Part shown: positions 1 through 5,776 of the stretch, piece by piece
How positions within the stretch are numbered: the first letter of the stretch is position 1
How the letters are laid out: each line of letters begins with the position of its first letter
From: Treponema sp.
GTDB lineage: Bacteria > Spirochaetota > Spirochaetia > Treponematales > Breznakiellaceae
Length of the DNA: 5,972 nt
Reading direction: 5' to 3'
NCBI GenBank assembly: GCA_009780595.1
Contig: WQZT01000104.1
Span: 1-5,972 of the forward strand
Position numbers and translations under genes: made by a program
The notes under the pieces: model-generated
The model's database searches: none
Told to the model about the DNA's origin: nothing
What the model saw: only the letters and a program-made list of their open reading frames with translations

Positions 1-2
1 CG

Positions 3-632
3 CGCGCGGAGCATGGTCTTTACTACAAGGAAGCAGTTGGCTGGAATGCCTTGAGCAAAGGCGGGTATACGACGCATCCGTCAGATCCGCGCAGCAAGGC
101 GTGGCCGCCAAACCCTGAAAAAAGTTACCATCCACGCGGCCCTGTCGGGCTTTCGGGAAACGAAAATTACGGTCTGTTTTCTGCTGTGTATTATGGGGAT
201 AAAGATGTTCTCCTGAACAATCCGGAACTGCTGACGGATGACGCAGCGCTGGCGTTTGCTTCGGCGATTTGGTTTTGGATGATGCCGCAACTTCCAGTGC
301 CGTCAAGCCGTACTGTATTGCCCGACAGCTGGGATATTGCTCGCCACCCGGCACCGCCGCCTCCGCCGTTTACGCCTGGTGAGCCGAAGGGCATTTGGGT
401 TGGTGCTGACTGGGAGCCAGGTTTTGGCGCTTCAACCATGGTGTTCACGCGCGGAGTTGAAGAAGACCTTGACGAAAGTGATTTTCGTATGGAAACAAGA
501 ATAAAAATGTACGAAAAAGTGTTACGGCTTCTCAATGGCAACACCTTCAATGGTGAAAAAGTAACAACGAAAGGAATGAAGGCGATTGACGTGCAACGCC
601 TTCCCTTTGGCTCGCCCGACCCCGCTCAATAA
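3..632 (+). CDS. GH19 chitinase-like protein, 5' end outside window, active site altered
   Basis: The reading frame is open from base 3 to the TAA at 630-632, giving 209 visible residues; the start lies upstream of the window. GH19 enzymes cleave beta-1,4 linkages in chitin or, in some bacteria and phages, peptidoglycan. The visible part follows the GH19 core in order: GLYYKEAVG (residues 5-13), KSYHPRGPVGLSGNENYG (40-57), GDKDVLLNNPELL, then SAIWFWMMPQ, and late on WEPGFGAST followed by TRGVEE. These match the usual blocks GLYFTEEVG, YHGRGPIQLSWNYNYG, NPEL, AFWFWMT and GFGxTxNIINGGLE. Several functional positions differ. The second catalytic Glu of the family (E89 in barley chitinase) aligns with Ala11, with a Glu one position earlier. 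The substrate-binding Gln of GPIQLS is Gly49, and the Asn of INGG aligns with Thr. A proline-rich insertion (PAPPPPPFTPG) precedes GFG. The first catalytic Glu and any signal peptide are off the window. Membership of the fold is fairly secure; enzymatic activity is doubtful. Confidence 0.8.
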   Translation, partial: RAEHGLYYKEAVGWNALSKGGYTTHPSDPRSKAWPPNPEKSYHPRGPVGLSGNENYGLFSAVYYGDKDVLLNNPELLTDDAALAFASAIWFWMMPQLPVPSSRTVLPDSWDIARHPAPPPPPFTPGEPKGIWVGADWEPGFGASTMVFTRGVEEDLDESDFRMETRIKMYEKVLRLLNGNTFNGEKVTTKGMKAIDVQRLPFGSPDPAQ

Positions 633-695
633 GCCGAAGCCCCGCCGCCGCGCAGCCAGTCTGAGCGACAAGCCCCGAAACATCCCCTCGCATAG

Positions 696-950
696 ATGAT
701 AAATCTAAATATCCCACGGAAATTAATTTTCAAAAACAGCGTAGGGGAGGCGCTGACGGTCGTGATACTCGGTTCTCTGTGCGGCTTGCGGAATGTCAGC
801 CAAATCAATCAGTGGTCGGAAGACCAGCGTGTCATGGATTTCCTGCTCAAACTCATAGAGCCTTCCTCAATGAACCAGTGGCGCGGCTACCGCCTGATGG
901 CAATAGACGGCCCGTCAGTGCGCTTGCCATCCGATGACGCGTTGTGTTGA
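696..950 (+). pseudogene. transposase remnant (ISAs1-like N-terminus joined to an IS4-like motif)
   Basis: The frame encodes 84 residues from ATG 696 to TGA 948-950, against roughly 350-450 for intact transposases of these families. Residues 7-40 (PRKLIFKNSVGEALTVVILG onward to NQW) resemble the transposase-associated N-terminal domain of ISAs1-type elements, in which a hydrophobic LxxLCG stretch is followed by an IxxW segment. Residues 63-78 (RGYRLMAIDGPSVRLP) resemble the block around the first catalytic Asp of IS4-type DDE transposases (GYRLxAxDGS). The two are normally separated by a longer segment, so this looks like a protein with an internal deletion that also lost its C-terminus with the remaining DDE residues. 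It could also be a chimera of two elements. No terminal inverted repeats or target duplication are evident. It should be inactive. Family assignment is from memory of motifs and is moderate at best. Confidence 0.55.
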
Positions 951-1038
951 GAAGTTTTTGGGCTGGCAGGGATGTTTCATCACAACCATAAGTCAATTTG
1001 CTGAAAAACGGGCATTGGGGAGCATTTTCGCTTAACTT

Positions 1039-1069
1039 GTTAACAGTGGGGCGTTCCCCCCACATTAAC
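1039..1069. repeat. GTTAAC-flanked inverted repeat / hairpin
   Basis: The left arm GTTAACAGTGGGG (1039-1051) and right arm CCCCACATTAAC (1058-1069) are complementary over about 11 bp with one bulged base, around a 6-nt loop (CGTTCC). It lies 35 bp upstream of the ATG at 1104. No T-run follows on the + strand, so a standard intrinsic terminator is not supported. It could be an operator, a leader hairpin for the exported-protein genes, or the end of a small mobile element. Confidence 0.5.
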
Positions 1070-1103
1070 TACGGCACTAAGTGTGGTTAAAAATTATCCG
1101 ATA

Positions 1104-1688
1104 ATGAAAGTAATGCTAGCAAAATTCAAGCCGCTTTTCTTGGTAGTGATGATTGTCCTCGCCCTTGCACCCTGCGCTCAGGCGCAAGAGGAAGTTGCCG
1201 GGGGCGCTGATGCCGCGGAGTACCAGCCTGTTCCCCGTCAGTTCCGCACGCTTGCGCTGGGAATGCCGCTTGATGAACTGAGGAGCGTTCTCACGCAGGA
1301 CAGGCTGTTCGCGTTTCGCGGCGAGCGCGATGTTTCCTTCCTGCCTGTGCGTCAGGAAACGCTTGTTGAAACTGCCGGGAATTCTTTCATCAGGCGGGCG
1401 CATTTTCAGCTTACCGAGGGTGAAGTTTTCATTATGTCGTTTACCCTCGACACCCGGCGCGTTGATCACTATTCGGTGTTTATGACCTTTGTCAACAGAT
1501 ACGGGCAGCCGGTTACGCTGAACCCCGCCGAGGCGGTTTGGGAGGATGATTCCACCCGCGTGTCTATCGAGCGGCCGTTGACGGTTAAGTATATCGACTT
1601 GGCGGTTTTCAGGCGCTTGCAGGAAGAATCGCAAACGTTGAAAGCTGGGGAAACGTTGCTGCAGGAGAGATTTCTTAATGAGTTTTAG
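1104..1688 (+). CDS. exported protein of unknown function, likely periplasmic
   Basis: The protein is 194 residues from ATG 1104. In-frame GTG 1083 (adds 7 residues) and ATG 1113 are alternatives; none has a good ribosome binding site. Residues 1-27 form a clear signal peptide: basic start (K2, K7, K9), hydrophobic core LFLVVMIVLALA, then CAQA before Gln28, fitting signal peptidase I. Cys24 is preceded by Pro, so a lipoprotein is unlikely. The mature part has a conserved-looking core: RTLALGMPLDELRSVL (48-63), RDVSFLPVR, FQLTEGEVFIMSFTLD and NRYGQPVTLNPAEAVWED (131-148), then SIERPLTVKYIDL. The pattern GMxxxELxxxL, later YGxP and W-[ED]-D, is common in small beta-rich periplasmic domains (BamE-like in general shape), but I cannot assign a family. 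I recall similar exported proteins from treponemes; this is memory, not a search. Its last 11 bases overlap the DUF192 gene, so the two are probably translated together and may act together in the envelope. Confidence 0.8.
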   Translation: MKVMLAKFKPLFLVVMIVLALAPCAQAQEEVAGGADAAEYQPVPRQFRTLALGMPLDELRSVLTQDRLFAFRGERDVSFLPVRQETLVETAGNSFIRRAHFQLTEGEVFIMSFTLDTRRVDHYSVFMTFVNRYGQPVTLNPAEAVWEDDSTRVSIERPLTVKYIDLAVFRRLQEESQTLKAGETLLQERFLNEF

Positions 1689-2145
1689 ACCTTTTGTAAT
1701 TGCCAGCATCTTCGCCGTTTTCTTGGCGTGTGCCGCGCAGTCTGCCGAGCGCTTTGAACGCCGCGAACTTACCATCGAAAGCACGGGCGCAGACGGCGCG
1801 GTGAGCATTTCGGCGGAACTTGCCGTTACTCACGAGCAACGCCAGCAGGGGCTGATGAACCGCACGGAGTTGCCTGACGGCGAAGGAATGTTGTTTATTT
1901 TTGAGCGCGATCAAATTCTTTCGTTCTGGATGAAAGATACCCTCATCCCGCTTTCAATAGCCTTCATCGCATCTGACGGCAGAATTGTCGAGATTTTTGA
2001 CATGGAGCCGCTGAATCTGAATGCAATCCGCTCAAGCCGTTCCGTGCGGTATGCGCTGGAAGTGCCGCAAAACTGGTTTCAGCGGGCGGGAGTTGCGCCG
2101 GGCGACAGACTGATCCTCGGCGATTTCAACTCCCGCTCCCGCTAG
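1678..2145 (+). CDS. DUF192 family exported protein, possible lipoprotein
   Basis: The 155-residue protein carries nearly the whole DUF192 domain (about residues 41-148). Family signatures are HEQRQQGLMNRTELPDGEGM (52-71), LFIFE, SFWMKDTLIPLSIAFI (82-97), DGRIVEI (100-106), a YALEVP block (125-130) and GVAPGDRL near the end. DUF192 proteins are small beta-rich proteins, often exported, with no established biochemical role. The N-terminus is hydrophobic (FVIASIFAVFLAC). Cys18 sits in a loose spirochaete-style lipobox (FLA-C), so lipid anchoring is possible. Cleavage after AQSA (residue 23) by signal peptidase I is the alternative. AGGAG at 1663-1667, 10 nt before ATG 1678, supports the start, and it lies inside the upstream gene, with which this gene overlaps by 11 bp. 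Downstream, the stop is 12 bp from the stop of the convergent M42 gene, leaving no room for a separate terminator. Confidence 0.92.
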   Translation: MSFRPFVIASIFAVFLACAAQSAERFERRELTIESTGADGAVSISAELAVTHEQRQQGLMNRTELPDGEGMLFIFERDQILSFWMKDTLIPLSIAFIASDGRIVEIFDMEPLNLNAIRSSRSVRYALEVPQNWFQRAGVAPGDRLILGDFNSRSR

Positions 2146-2157
2146 AGCGCTCGAACG

Positions 2158-3240
2158 CTAAAACCCCGCGATAACGTTCCCGTCAAGCCGCCTGAGTATC
2201 TGGCACGCCAGTTCAACGCAGTGCGCGAAATCCGAATACGCCGCCATGCCGTAGTGGGTGTGGACATAGCGAACGGGCGCGGCGATAACGATGGTCGGAA
2301 CACCTTTACCGGAAAGGTGGATAGCGCCTGAGTTCGTACTGCCGCTGCTTCGCACCGATTCCTGAACGGGGATGTTTTTTTCTCTGGCAACGTCAAGCGC
2401 GAAACTCTGGAAACGCGGGCTGGTGATCATCCCGGTGTCAAAGTGCCGCAGTGTCGGACCTTTCCGCAGCGCCGCCTGCACCGCGTATGCCTCCACCGCC
2501 GTATCATCCGCCGGAGCGCCTTCAAAAACAATGGCGACATCGGGCTGCACCGTTCGGGCGGTAACTGTTGCGCCCCGCCGCCCAACTTCCTCCTGCGCGG
2601 CGAAGGCGGCGGTTACGTTTACCCCCAGCGGTGCGCCGTCAAGCGCGGAAAGCGCCGCAACAACGGCGGCACAGCCCAAACGGTTGTCAAGCGCCTTCCC
2701 AATCATTATACCGCGATCCCCGTCATCAAGGCACTCAAACGACACATCAGGTACAACCGGCGCACCGACGGAAATGTGAAAATCCTCGCGGACTTCAGCA
2801 TCGCTCGATGCCCCAAGGTCAATCACCATGTCGGCGATTTCAGGCGGCTGCTTTCTCTCCGCCTCCGACATAAAGTGCGGCGGTTTCGTGGCAATGATGC
2901 CGGGCAGCCACGCGCCACGGTTGTTACGCACCAGAACGCGGTGGGCGCTCACAGCAGACGCAACCCAGCCGCCCAGCGGGATAAACGTCAGCATCCCGTT
3001 GGGGCGTATCGCCTTGACCATAAAACCAATTTCATCGCTGTGCGCGTCAAGCATTACCATTGGGCTTCCATCCTGCGAACCAGCGCGGCGCAGGTACAGA
3101 TTTCGCAGCGAGTCCTCGCTCCACTGCCCAAGCCCTGCCCCGTAACGGCGAATCACAGCGAGAACCTCATCCTCGAAACCGGAAACACCCGGCGCATTGG
3201 AAATATCCCGTATCAATTCAAGAGTTTTGTTTTTCTCCAT
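2158..3240 (-). CDS. M42 family metallo-aminopeptidase
   Basis: This 360-residue protein has the usual length of M42 peptidases (FrvX / glutamyl aminopeptidase / TET-type), cytosolic enzymes with two metal ions that remove N-terminal residues from short peptides, commonly as dodecamers. The expected metal and catalytic positions are all present: His67 in DAHSDEIGF, Asp185 in GKALDNRLG (bridging), Glu217-Glu218 in AAQEEVGRRGA (catalytic base and ligand), Glu240 in IVFEGAPADD, and His327 in PVRYVHTH. The segment SSGSTNSGAIHLSGKGVPT (298-316) corresponds to the family's substrate-pocket loop. The N-terminal SNAPGVSGFEDEV is also typical. Substrate preference cannot be read from the sequence. The start is supported by AGGAG 12 nt upstream, slightly far. 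The gene lies downstream of mgtC on the same strand but is separated from it by a 158-bp spacer with inverted repeats, so it probably has its own transcript. No signal peptide is seen. Confidence 0.95.
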   Translation of the reverse strand: MEKNKTLELIRDISNAPGVSGFEDEVLAVIRRYGAGLGQWSEDSLRNLYLRRAGSQDGSPMVMLDAHSDEIGFMVKAIRPNGMLTFIPLGGWVASAVSAHRVLVRNNRGAWLPGIIATKPPHFMSEAERKQPPEIADMVIDLGASSDAEVREDFHISVGAPVVPDVSFECLDDGDRGIMIGKALDNRLGCAAVVAALSALDGAPLGVNVTAAFAAQEEVGRRGATVTARTVQPDVAIVFEGAPADDTAVEAYAVQAALRKGPTLRHFDTGMITSPRFQSFALDVAREKNIPVQESVRSSGSTNSGAIHLSGKGVPTIVIAAPVRYVHTHYGMAAYSDFAHCVELACQILRRLDGNVIAGF

Positions 3241-3252
3241 AATATGCCAATA

Positions 3253-3257
3253 CTCCT
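3253..3257 (-). promoter_or_regulatory. ribosome binding site of the M42 gene
   Basis: CTCCT on the + strand reads AGGAG on the minus strand, 12 nt before the ATG at 3240-3238. The spacing is longer than usual, but no closer candidate exists and the start matches family length. I found no convincing promoter hexamer pair just upstream. Confidence 0.55.
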
Positions 3258-3320
3258 AGCCTATAATCCTAATGTGCAACGTCTGGCATTGTCTATCGCT
3301 TATTTATACGATACCACACC

Positions 3321-3396
3321 CGAAGTTTTTGCCCCCCCACTTCGCCTGGAGTTTTGCTACGCAAAACTCCCTAGTGAATTAGCCAGCGGCTAATTC
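3321..3396. repeat. cluster of three inverted repeats, REP-like or terminator-like
   Basis: Three dyads lie end to end between mgtC and the M42 gene. The first has arms CGAAGT (3321-3326) and ACTTCG (3339-3344) around a 12-nt centre containing a run of seven C. The second is perfect: GGAGTTTTGC (3348-3357), TAC, GCAAAACTCC (3361-3370). The third is perfect: GAATTAGCC (3376-3384), AGC, GGCTAATTC (3388-3396). TTCGCCT occurs after the first and again after the third dyad. The third ends two bases from the mgtC stop codon. On the mgtC strand the hairpins would form directly at the 3' end of the message, but no T-run follows, so this is not a classic intrinsic terminator. Tight 3-nt loops and tandem arrangement resemble REP/BIME-type elements. 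Whether it recurs in the genome cannot be seen here. Confidence 0.75.
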
Positions 3397-3398
3397 GC

Positions 3399-4082
3399 CT
3401 AATATTTTTCGGTAACTTGCACTTTGCTAATATTGCCCGATGATTTGACAGAGCGGGCGAGCGAGGCAATGTCGGTCGTGTCGAGAATCCTCACCAAAAG
3501 CCGCAACTTCGTTCCCTTGTCCTTTGAGCCGTGATTTACGTCAATCGACTGAATCTGAATCCCCGCGCTTTTAACAATCTCCAGCGCATCCCGCGTGCTG
3601 GTGCTATTGTCTTTGTAGGTGATTTCCAGCAGCTTGAACTGCCCCGACGGGAAAACCTTTTTTTCGATGATATGCAGGAGCATCAGCGTAATCATCCCGA
3701 GCGCGATTGCGACAGCAGCGACAAGAAACATTCCACCGCCAATGAGAAGCCCGACAGCCGCGACAAACCAGATTGAGGCGGCAGTCGTAAGCCCGCGAAC
3801 ATTGTTCCCCAGCCGAATAATCGCCCCCGCGCCCAGAAAGCCGATGCCGGAAACAACCTGCGCGGCGATACGCCCCGGATCGCCTTGACCGCTCGGGCTT
3901 AAATGCTGGGGCAGATATATTGAAAGAAGCATGAGCATTGTTGATCCAGTGGCAATGAGGATGTGCGTTCTCAGACCCGCAACCTGGCGGCGGCTGGAGC
4001 GCTCAAAACCGATTATCGCGCCCGCAACAAAGCCCAGGCAGAGGCGGAGAATCATGTCAAATTCGGTCAATGGTGTATACAT
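3399..4082 (-). CDS. mgtC: MgtC/SapB family inner-membrane protein
   Basis: The 227-residue protein has the standard length and two-part build of MgtC. The N-terminal membrane domain carries the family hallmarks: LGFVAGAIIGFERSSRRQVA (residues 16-35), GLRTHILIATGS (36-47), GRIAAQVVSGIGFLGAGAII (70-89) and VRGLTTAASIWFVAAVGLLI (95-114), followed by another hydrophobic stretch to about 138. About four to five membrane segments are apparent. The C-terminal part (about 148-227) is soluble and looks like the ACT-like domain of these proteins. In Salmonella and Mycobacterium MgtC is needed for growth at low magnesium and inside macrophages, and inhibits F1Fo ATP synthase; here the role is inferred only. 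No magnesium transporter or known MgtC partner gene is next to it. The ATG at 4082 has no clear ribosome binding site; Met10 (ATG at 4055) is an alternative start that would keep the membrane domain. Upstream is a 142-bp spacer with a repeat; downstream are strong hairpins. Confidence 0.93.
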   Translation of the reverse strand: MYTPLTEFDMILRLCLGFVAGAIIGFERSSRRQVAGLRTHILIATGSTMLMLLSIYLPQHLSPSGQGDPGRIAAQVVSGIGFLGAGAIIRLGNNVRGLTTAASIWFVAAVGLLIGGGMFLVAAVAIALGMITLMLLHIIEKKVFPSGQFKLLEITYKDNSTSTRDALEIVKSAGIQIQSIDVNHGSKDKGTKLRLLVRILDTTDIASLARSVKSSGNISKVQVTEKY

Positions 4083-4143
4083 AGTTACTATTAATGATAA
4101 GCGTAAACGGGAAAAAGCGCTACTGAGTTTTTACAAGTTGCTG

Positions 4144-4214
4144 CTTTCGTACAATCCCGCGCCCTTTGCGGTAAAAATTAACCACAGAGTTCACGGAGTT
4201 TCACAGAAAGTTTT
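4144..4214. repeat. degenerate short tandem-unit repeat element with AT hinge
   Basis: Between the ends of pepD and mgtC sit two sets of short degenerate units on either side of GTAAAAATTAAC (4171-4182). On the right, three 9-13 nt units follow each other: CACAGAGTT (4183-4191), CACGGAGTTT (4192-4201) and CACAGAAAGTTTT (4202-4214). On the left, CTTTCGT (4144-4150), an intervening CCCGCGCC, and CTTTGCG (4164-4170) form a second degenerate series. I recall similar CCACAGAG / CGCAAAG intergenic repeats from many bacterial genomes; I know of no assigned function and have not checked this. The element begins 10 bp past the pepD stop and lies upstream of mgtC, so it is in the mgtC leader or the pepD 3' end. 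Confidence 0.6.
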
Positions 4215-4224
4215 CCCGAGAATC

Positions 4225-5673
4225 TTACAACGTCTCTAGCGCGGCTTTTACAAGCTGGTATGTCCGCAGTGCTGAAGAAACACTCACGTTTTCCCGTATC
4301 GAGTGTGCGCCATGAATGTCGCACCCAACCGAAATGATGTCAAGTGCGGGGAGTTTTTTTGCGAAATAGGCACATTCCAGCCCGGCGTGAACGGACTCGA
4401 CGTTTGGCTCTTTGTTGTATTGCTGGCGGTATACGTTAACAAAATGGTCGCGGATGCGCGAGGTGCTTTTGTGTTCCCATGCCGGATAATCGTTGCTCGC
4501 GGTGAACCGGCATCCGGTCATTCGGGCAAGCGCGGTAAACTGCGCGACAATCTGCTCCTTGCAACTGTCAATGTTGCTCCGCGCCATTCCCGCCGTGATG
4601 ATTTTGTCACCTTCAACTTTCAGCACGCCCAAGTTTGACGATGCAACGGCGGTGTTGTTTTTCAGGTTGCGCTTCAAAAGCCCGTTGGGAAGGAGCAATA
4701 TCAAATTCAGCAGTTTGCCAAGCGCGCCGCCGTCAATGTGCGTTGCAAACACTTCGCTGTGTTCCGCGCACTCAACGGTGATTGATTTTTCGGTTTCCTC
4801 GTACTCGCCGCGCACCTCGGCGCACACGGCATCGGCGATTTGGCACACCATGGCAACTTCGTCCGGCTGAACGGCAATTACGGCGCTCGCCAGTGACGGA
4901 ATGCTGTTCTCCTTGCCACCGCCTGAAATATCCAGCAGCTTGAACCACACGTGGCGAAGAATGCGCCGCAAAACCCGCGTCAACACAAGTATGGCGTTGG
5001 CATTTTCGCGGTCAATCATCAATCCCGAATGCCCGCCGTTCAAGCCTTTCACGGTAACGGCAAGCTGTGTCAGGCTACCGCCCGTGCCATCACTCGCGCC
5101 GCCATACTCTTTGCGCTCCACGTCAATCTCAAATGCACAGCGAACGCCGCCCGCGCACGATGACAGGAAAATACCCTCATCCTCGGCATCGAGATTGATG
5201 AGCGCGGGGACATCCTTGTAGTCGTCAAGCTCAAAGTTCTTCACGCCACCCATGCCGCGTTCCTCATCAGCGGTAAACAGCGCGACAATGCGCGGGTTGT
5301 CGAAGTTTTCCTCCAGTGCCGCCAGCATCATCGCCACGCCAATTCCGTTGTCCGCGCCAAGCGTTGTGTCCTTCGCCTTCAGCAAATCGCCATCACGAAT
5401 GACGGTGATTGGGTCTTTCGCAAAATCGTGGGTGCTGCCAGCCGCCTTCTCGCACACTATATCGGTATGCGCCTGCAAAAAAACTCCGGCAGAATTTTTC
5501 TTTTTTTCCGAGGCTGGTCTCTCGATTATCACATTGAGAAAATCATCGCGCGTGCAGGAAAGCCCGCGCTGTTTGGCAAAATCCGCAAGGTAATCGCACA
5601 TCGCCTTTTCACTACCCGACACGCGGGGAATTGCGGCGATTTGCTTAAATATGTCTATCACTCTTTCTTCCAT
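4225..5673 (-). CDS. pepD: aminoacyl-histidine dipeptidase (PepD, peptidase family M20C)
   Basis: The 482-residue protein is essentially full length for PepD (about 485 in E. coli), a cytosolic two-zinc dipeptidase that splits Xaa-His (carnosine-like) and other dipeptides. Metal and catalytic positions are present: His69 and Asp71 in LQAHTDIVCEK, Asp108 in TLGADNGIGVA (bridging), Glu137-Glu138 in FTADEERGMGG, Asp162 in INLDAEDEG and His457 in GCDIHGAHS. These correspond to the ligand set reported for Vibrio PepD (His80, Asp119, Glu150, Asp173, His461). LNGGHSGLMIDRENANA (211-227) is the typical start of the lid/dimerisation domain, and HAGLECAYF (429-437) is also diagnostic. The start is supported by AAGGAG 9 nt upstream. 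A good -35 hexamer lies upstream as well. It is divergent from uvrB and followed by mgtC after 142 bp. Dipeptide use would suit a host-associated organism that imports peptides; that is inference. Confidence 0.96.
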   Translation of the reverse strand: MEERVIDIFKQIAAIPRVSGSEKAMCDYLADFAKQRGLSCTRDDFLNVIIERPASEKKKNSAGVFLQAHTDIVCEKAAGSTHDFAKDPITVIRDGDLLKAKDTTLGADNGIGVAMMLAALEENFDNPRIVALFTADEERGMGGVKNFELDDYKDVPALINLDAEDEGIFLSSCAGGVRCAFEIDVERKEYGGASDGTGGSLTQLAVTVKGLNGGHSGLMIDRENANAILVLTRVLRRILRHVWFKLLDISGGGKENSIPSLASAVIAVQPDEVAMVCQIADAVCAEVRGEYEETEKSITVECAEHSEVFATHIDGGALGKLLNLILLLPNGLLKRNLKNNTAVASSNLGVLKVEGDKIITAGMARSNIDSCKEQIVAQFTALARMTGCRFTASNDYPAWEHKSTSRIRDHFVNVYRQQYNKEPNVESVHAGLECAYFAKKLPALDIISVGCDIHGAHSIRENVSVSSALRTYQLVKAALETL

Positions 5674-5682
5674 AAATACGTA

Positions 5683-5688
5683 CTCCTT
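5683..5688 (-). promoter_or_regulatory. ribosome binding site of pepD
   Basis: CTCCTT on the + strand reads AAGGAG on the minus strand, 9 nt before the pepD ATG (5673-5671). It is the strongest Shine-Dalgarno match in the window and fixes the pepD start. Confidence 0.85.
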
Positions 5689-5705
5689 GATATTTCCTTT
5701 TGCAA

Positions 5706-5735
5706 AGCGTACATAACAAAAAGCCTGAATGTCAA
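5706..5735 (-). promoter_or_regulatory. candidate sigma70-type promoter of pepD
   Basis: Read on the minus strand, a perfect -35 TTGACA (5735-5730) is followed after 18 bp by TACGCT (5711-5706), a weak -10 match. Transcription would begin near 5699, giving a leader of about 25 nt that includes the AAGGAG site. The -35 is convincing; the -10 is poor, so the assignment is tentative. Confidence 0.4.
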
Positions 5736-5756
5736 TCTATTGCTATCCATAAAATC

Positions 5757-5776
5757 GTATAGAAAAACTGTATAGA
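5757..5776 (+). promoter_or_regulatory. AT-rich uvrB upstream region with repeated GTATAGA
   Basis: GTATAGA occurs at 5757-5763 and again at 5770-5776, a 13-bp period, in the AT-rich stretch before uvrB. Either TATAGA could be a -10 element, but no good -35 lies at the normal distance. The pair could also be a binding site for a regulator. I saw no complete LexA-type dyad. Confidence 0.25.

Larger units (their letters stand above)
633..1082. other. gene-poor spacer with transposase debris and an inverted repeat
   Basis: This stretch of about 450 bp separates the GH19-like gene from the exported-protein pair. It contains a short transposase-like reading frame (696-950) and a strong inverted repeat (1039-1069). 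A 33-codon frame at 934-1035 shows no family I recognise. I found no intact gene, RNA gene or clear insertion-sequence ends. The most likely reading is an old insertion scar that has lost most of the element. Confidence 0.55.

Noticed and set aside
191..550. Minus-strand frame of 119 codons opposite the GH19-like gene
   Set aside because: The + strand frame carries clear GH19 motifs; the antisense translation has none.
934..1035. Short + strand frame that could be the transposase continuation in another frame
   Set aside because: Its 33 residues show no transposase motif, so a frameshift link to the 696-950 fragment cannot be supported.
1116..1808. Minus-strand open frame of 230 codons across the exported-protein genes
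   Set aside because: It is antisense to two genes with signal peptides and a DUF192 domain, and has a shadow-like composition.
2145..2159. Bidirectional terminator between the DUF192 and M42 genes
   Set aside because: Only a short GAGCGCTC palindrome and 4-bp AGCG/CGCT arms fit in the 12-bp gap, with no T-runs.
2443..3393. Long + strand open frame of 316 codons opposite the M42 gene
   Set aside because: It lies antisense to a well-supported M42 peptidase, its translation is arginine/proline-rich and low in recognisable motifs, and no family is visible. It is a shadow frame.
4183..4214. CRISPR array
   Set aside because: The units are only 9-13 nt, degenerate, and without spacers; no cas genes are present.
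4083..4224. Magnesium riboswitch (M-box) or other known riboswitch in the mgtC leader
   Set aside because: No M-box core or other riboswitch consensus could be recognised; the spacer is short and largely taken up by the degenerate repeat.
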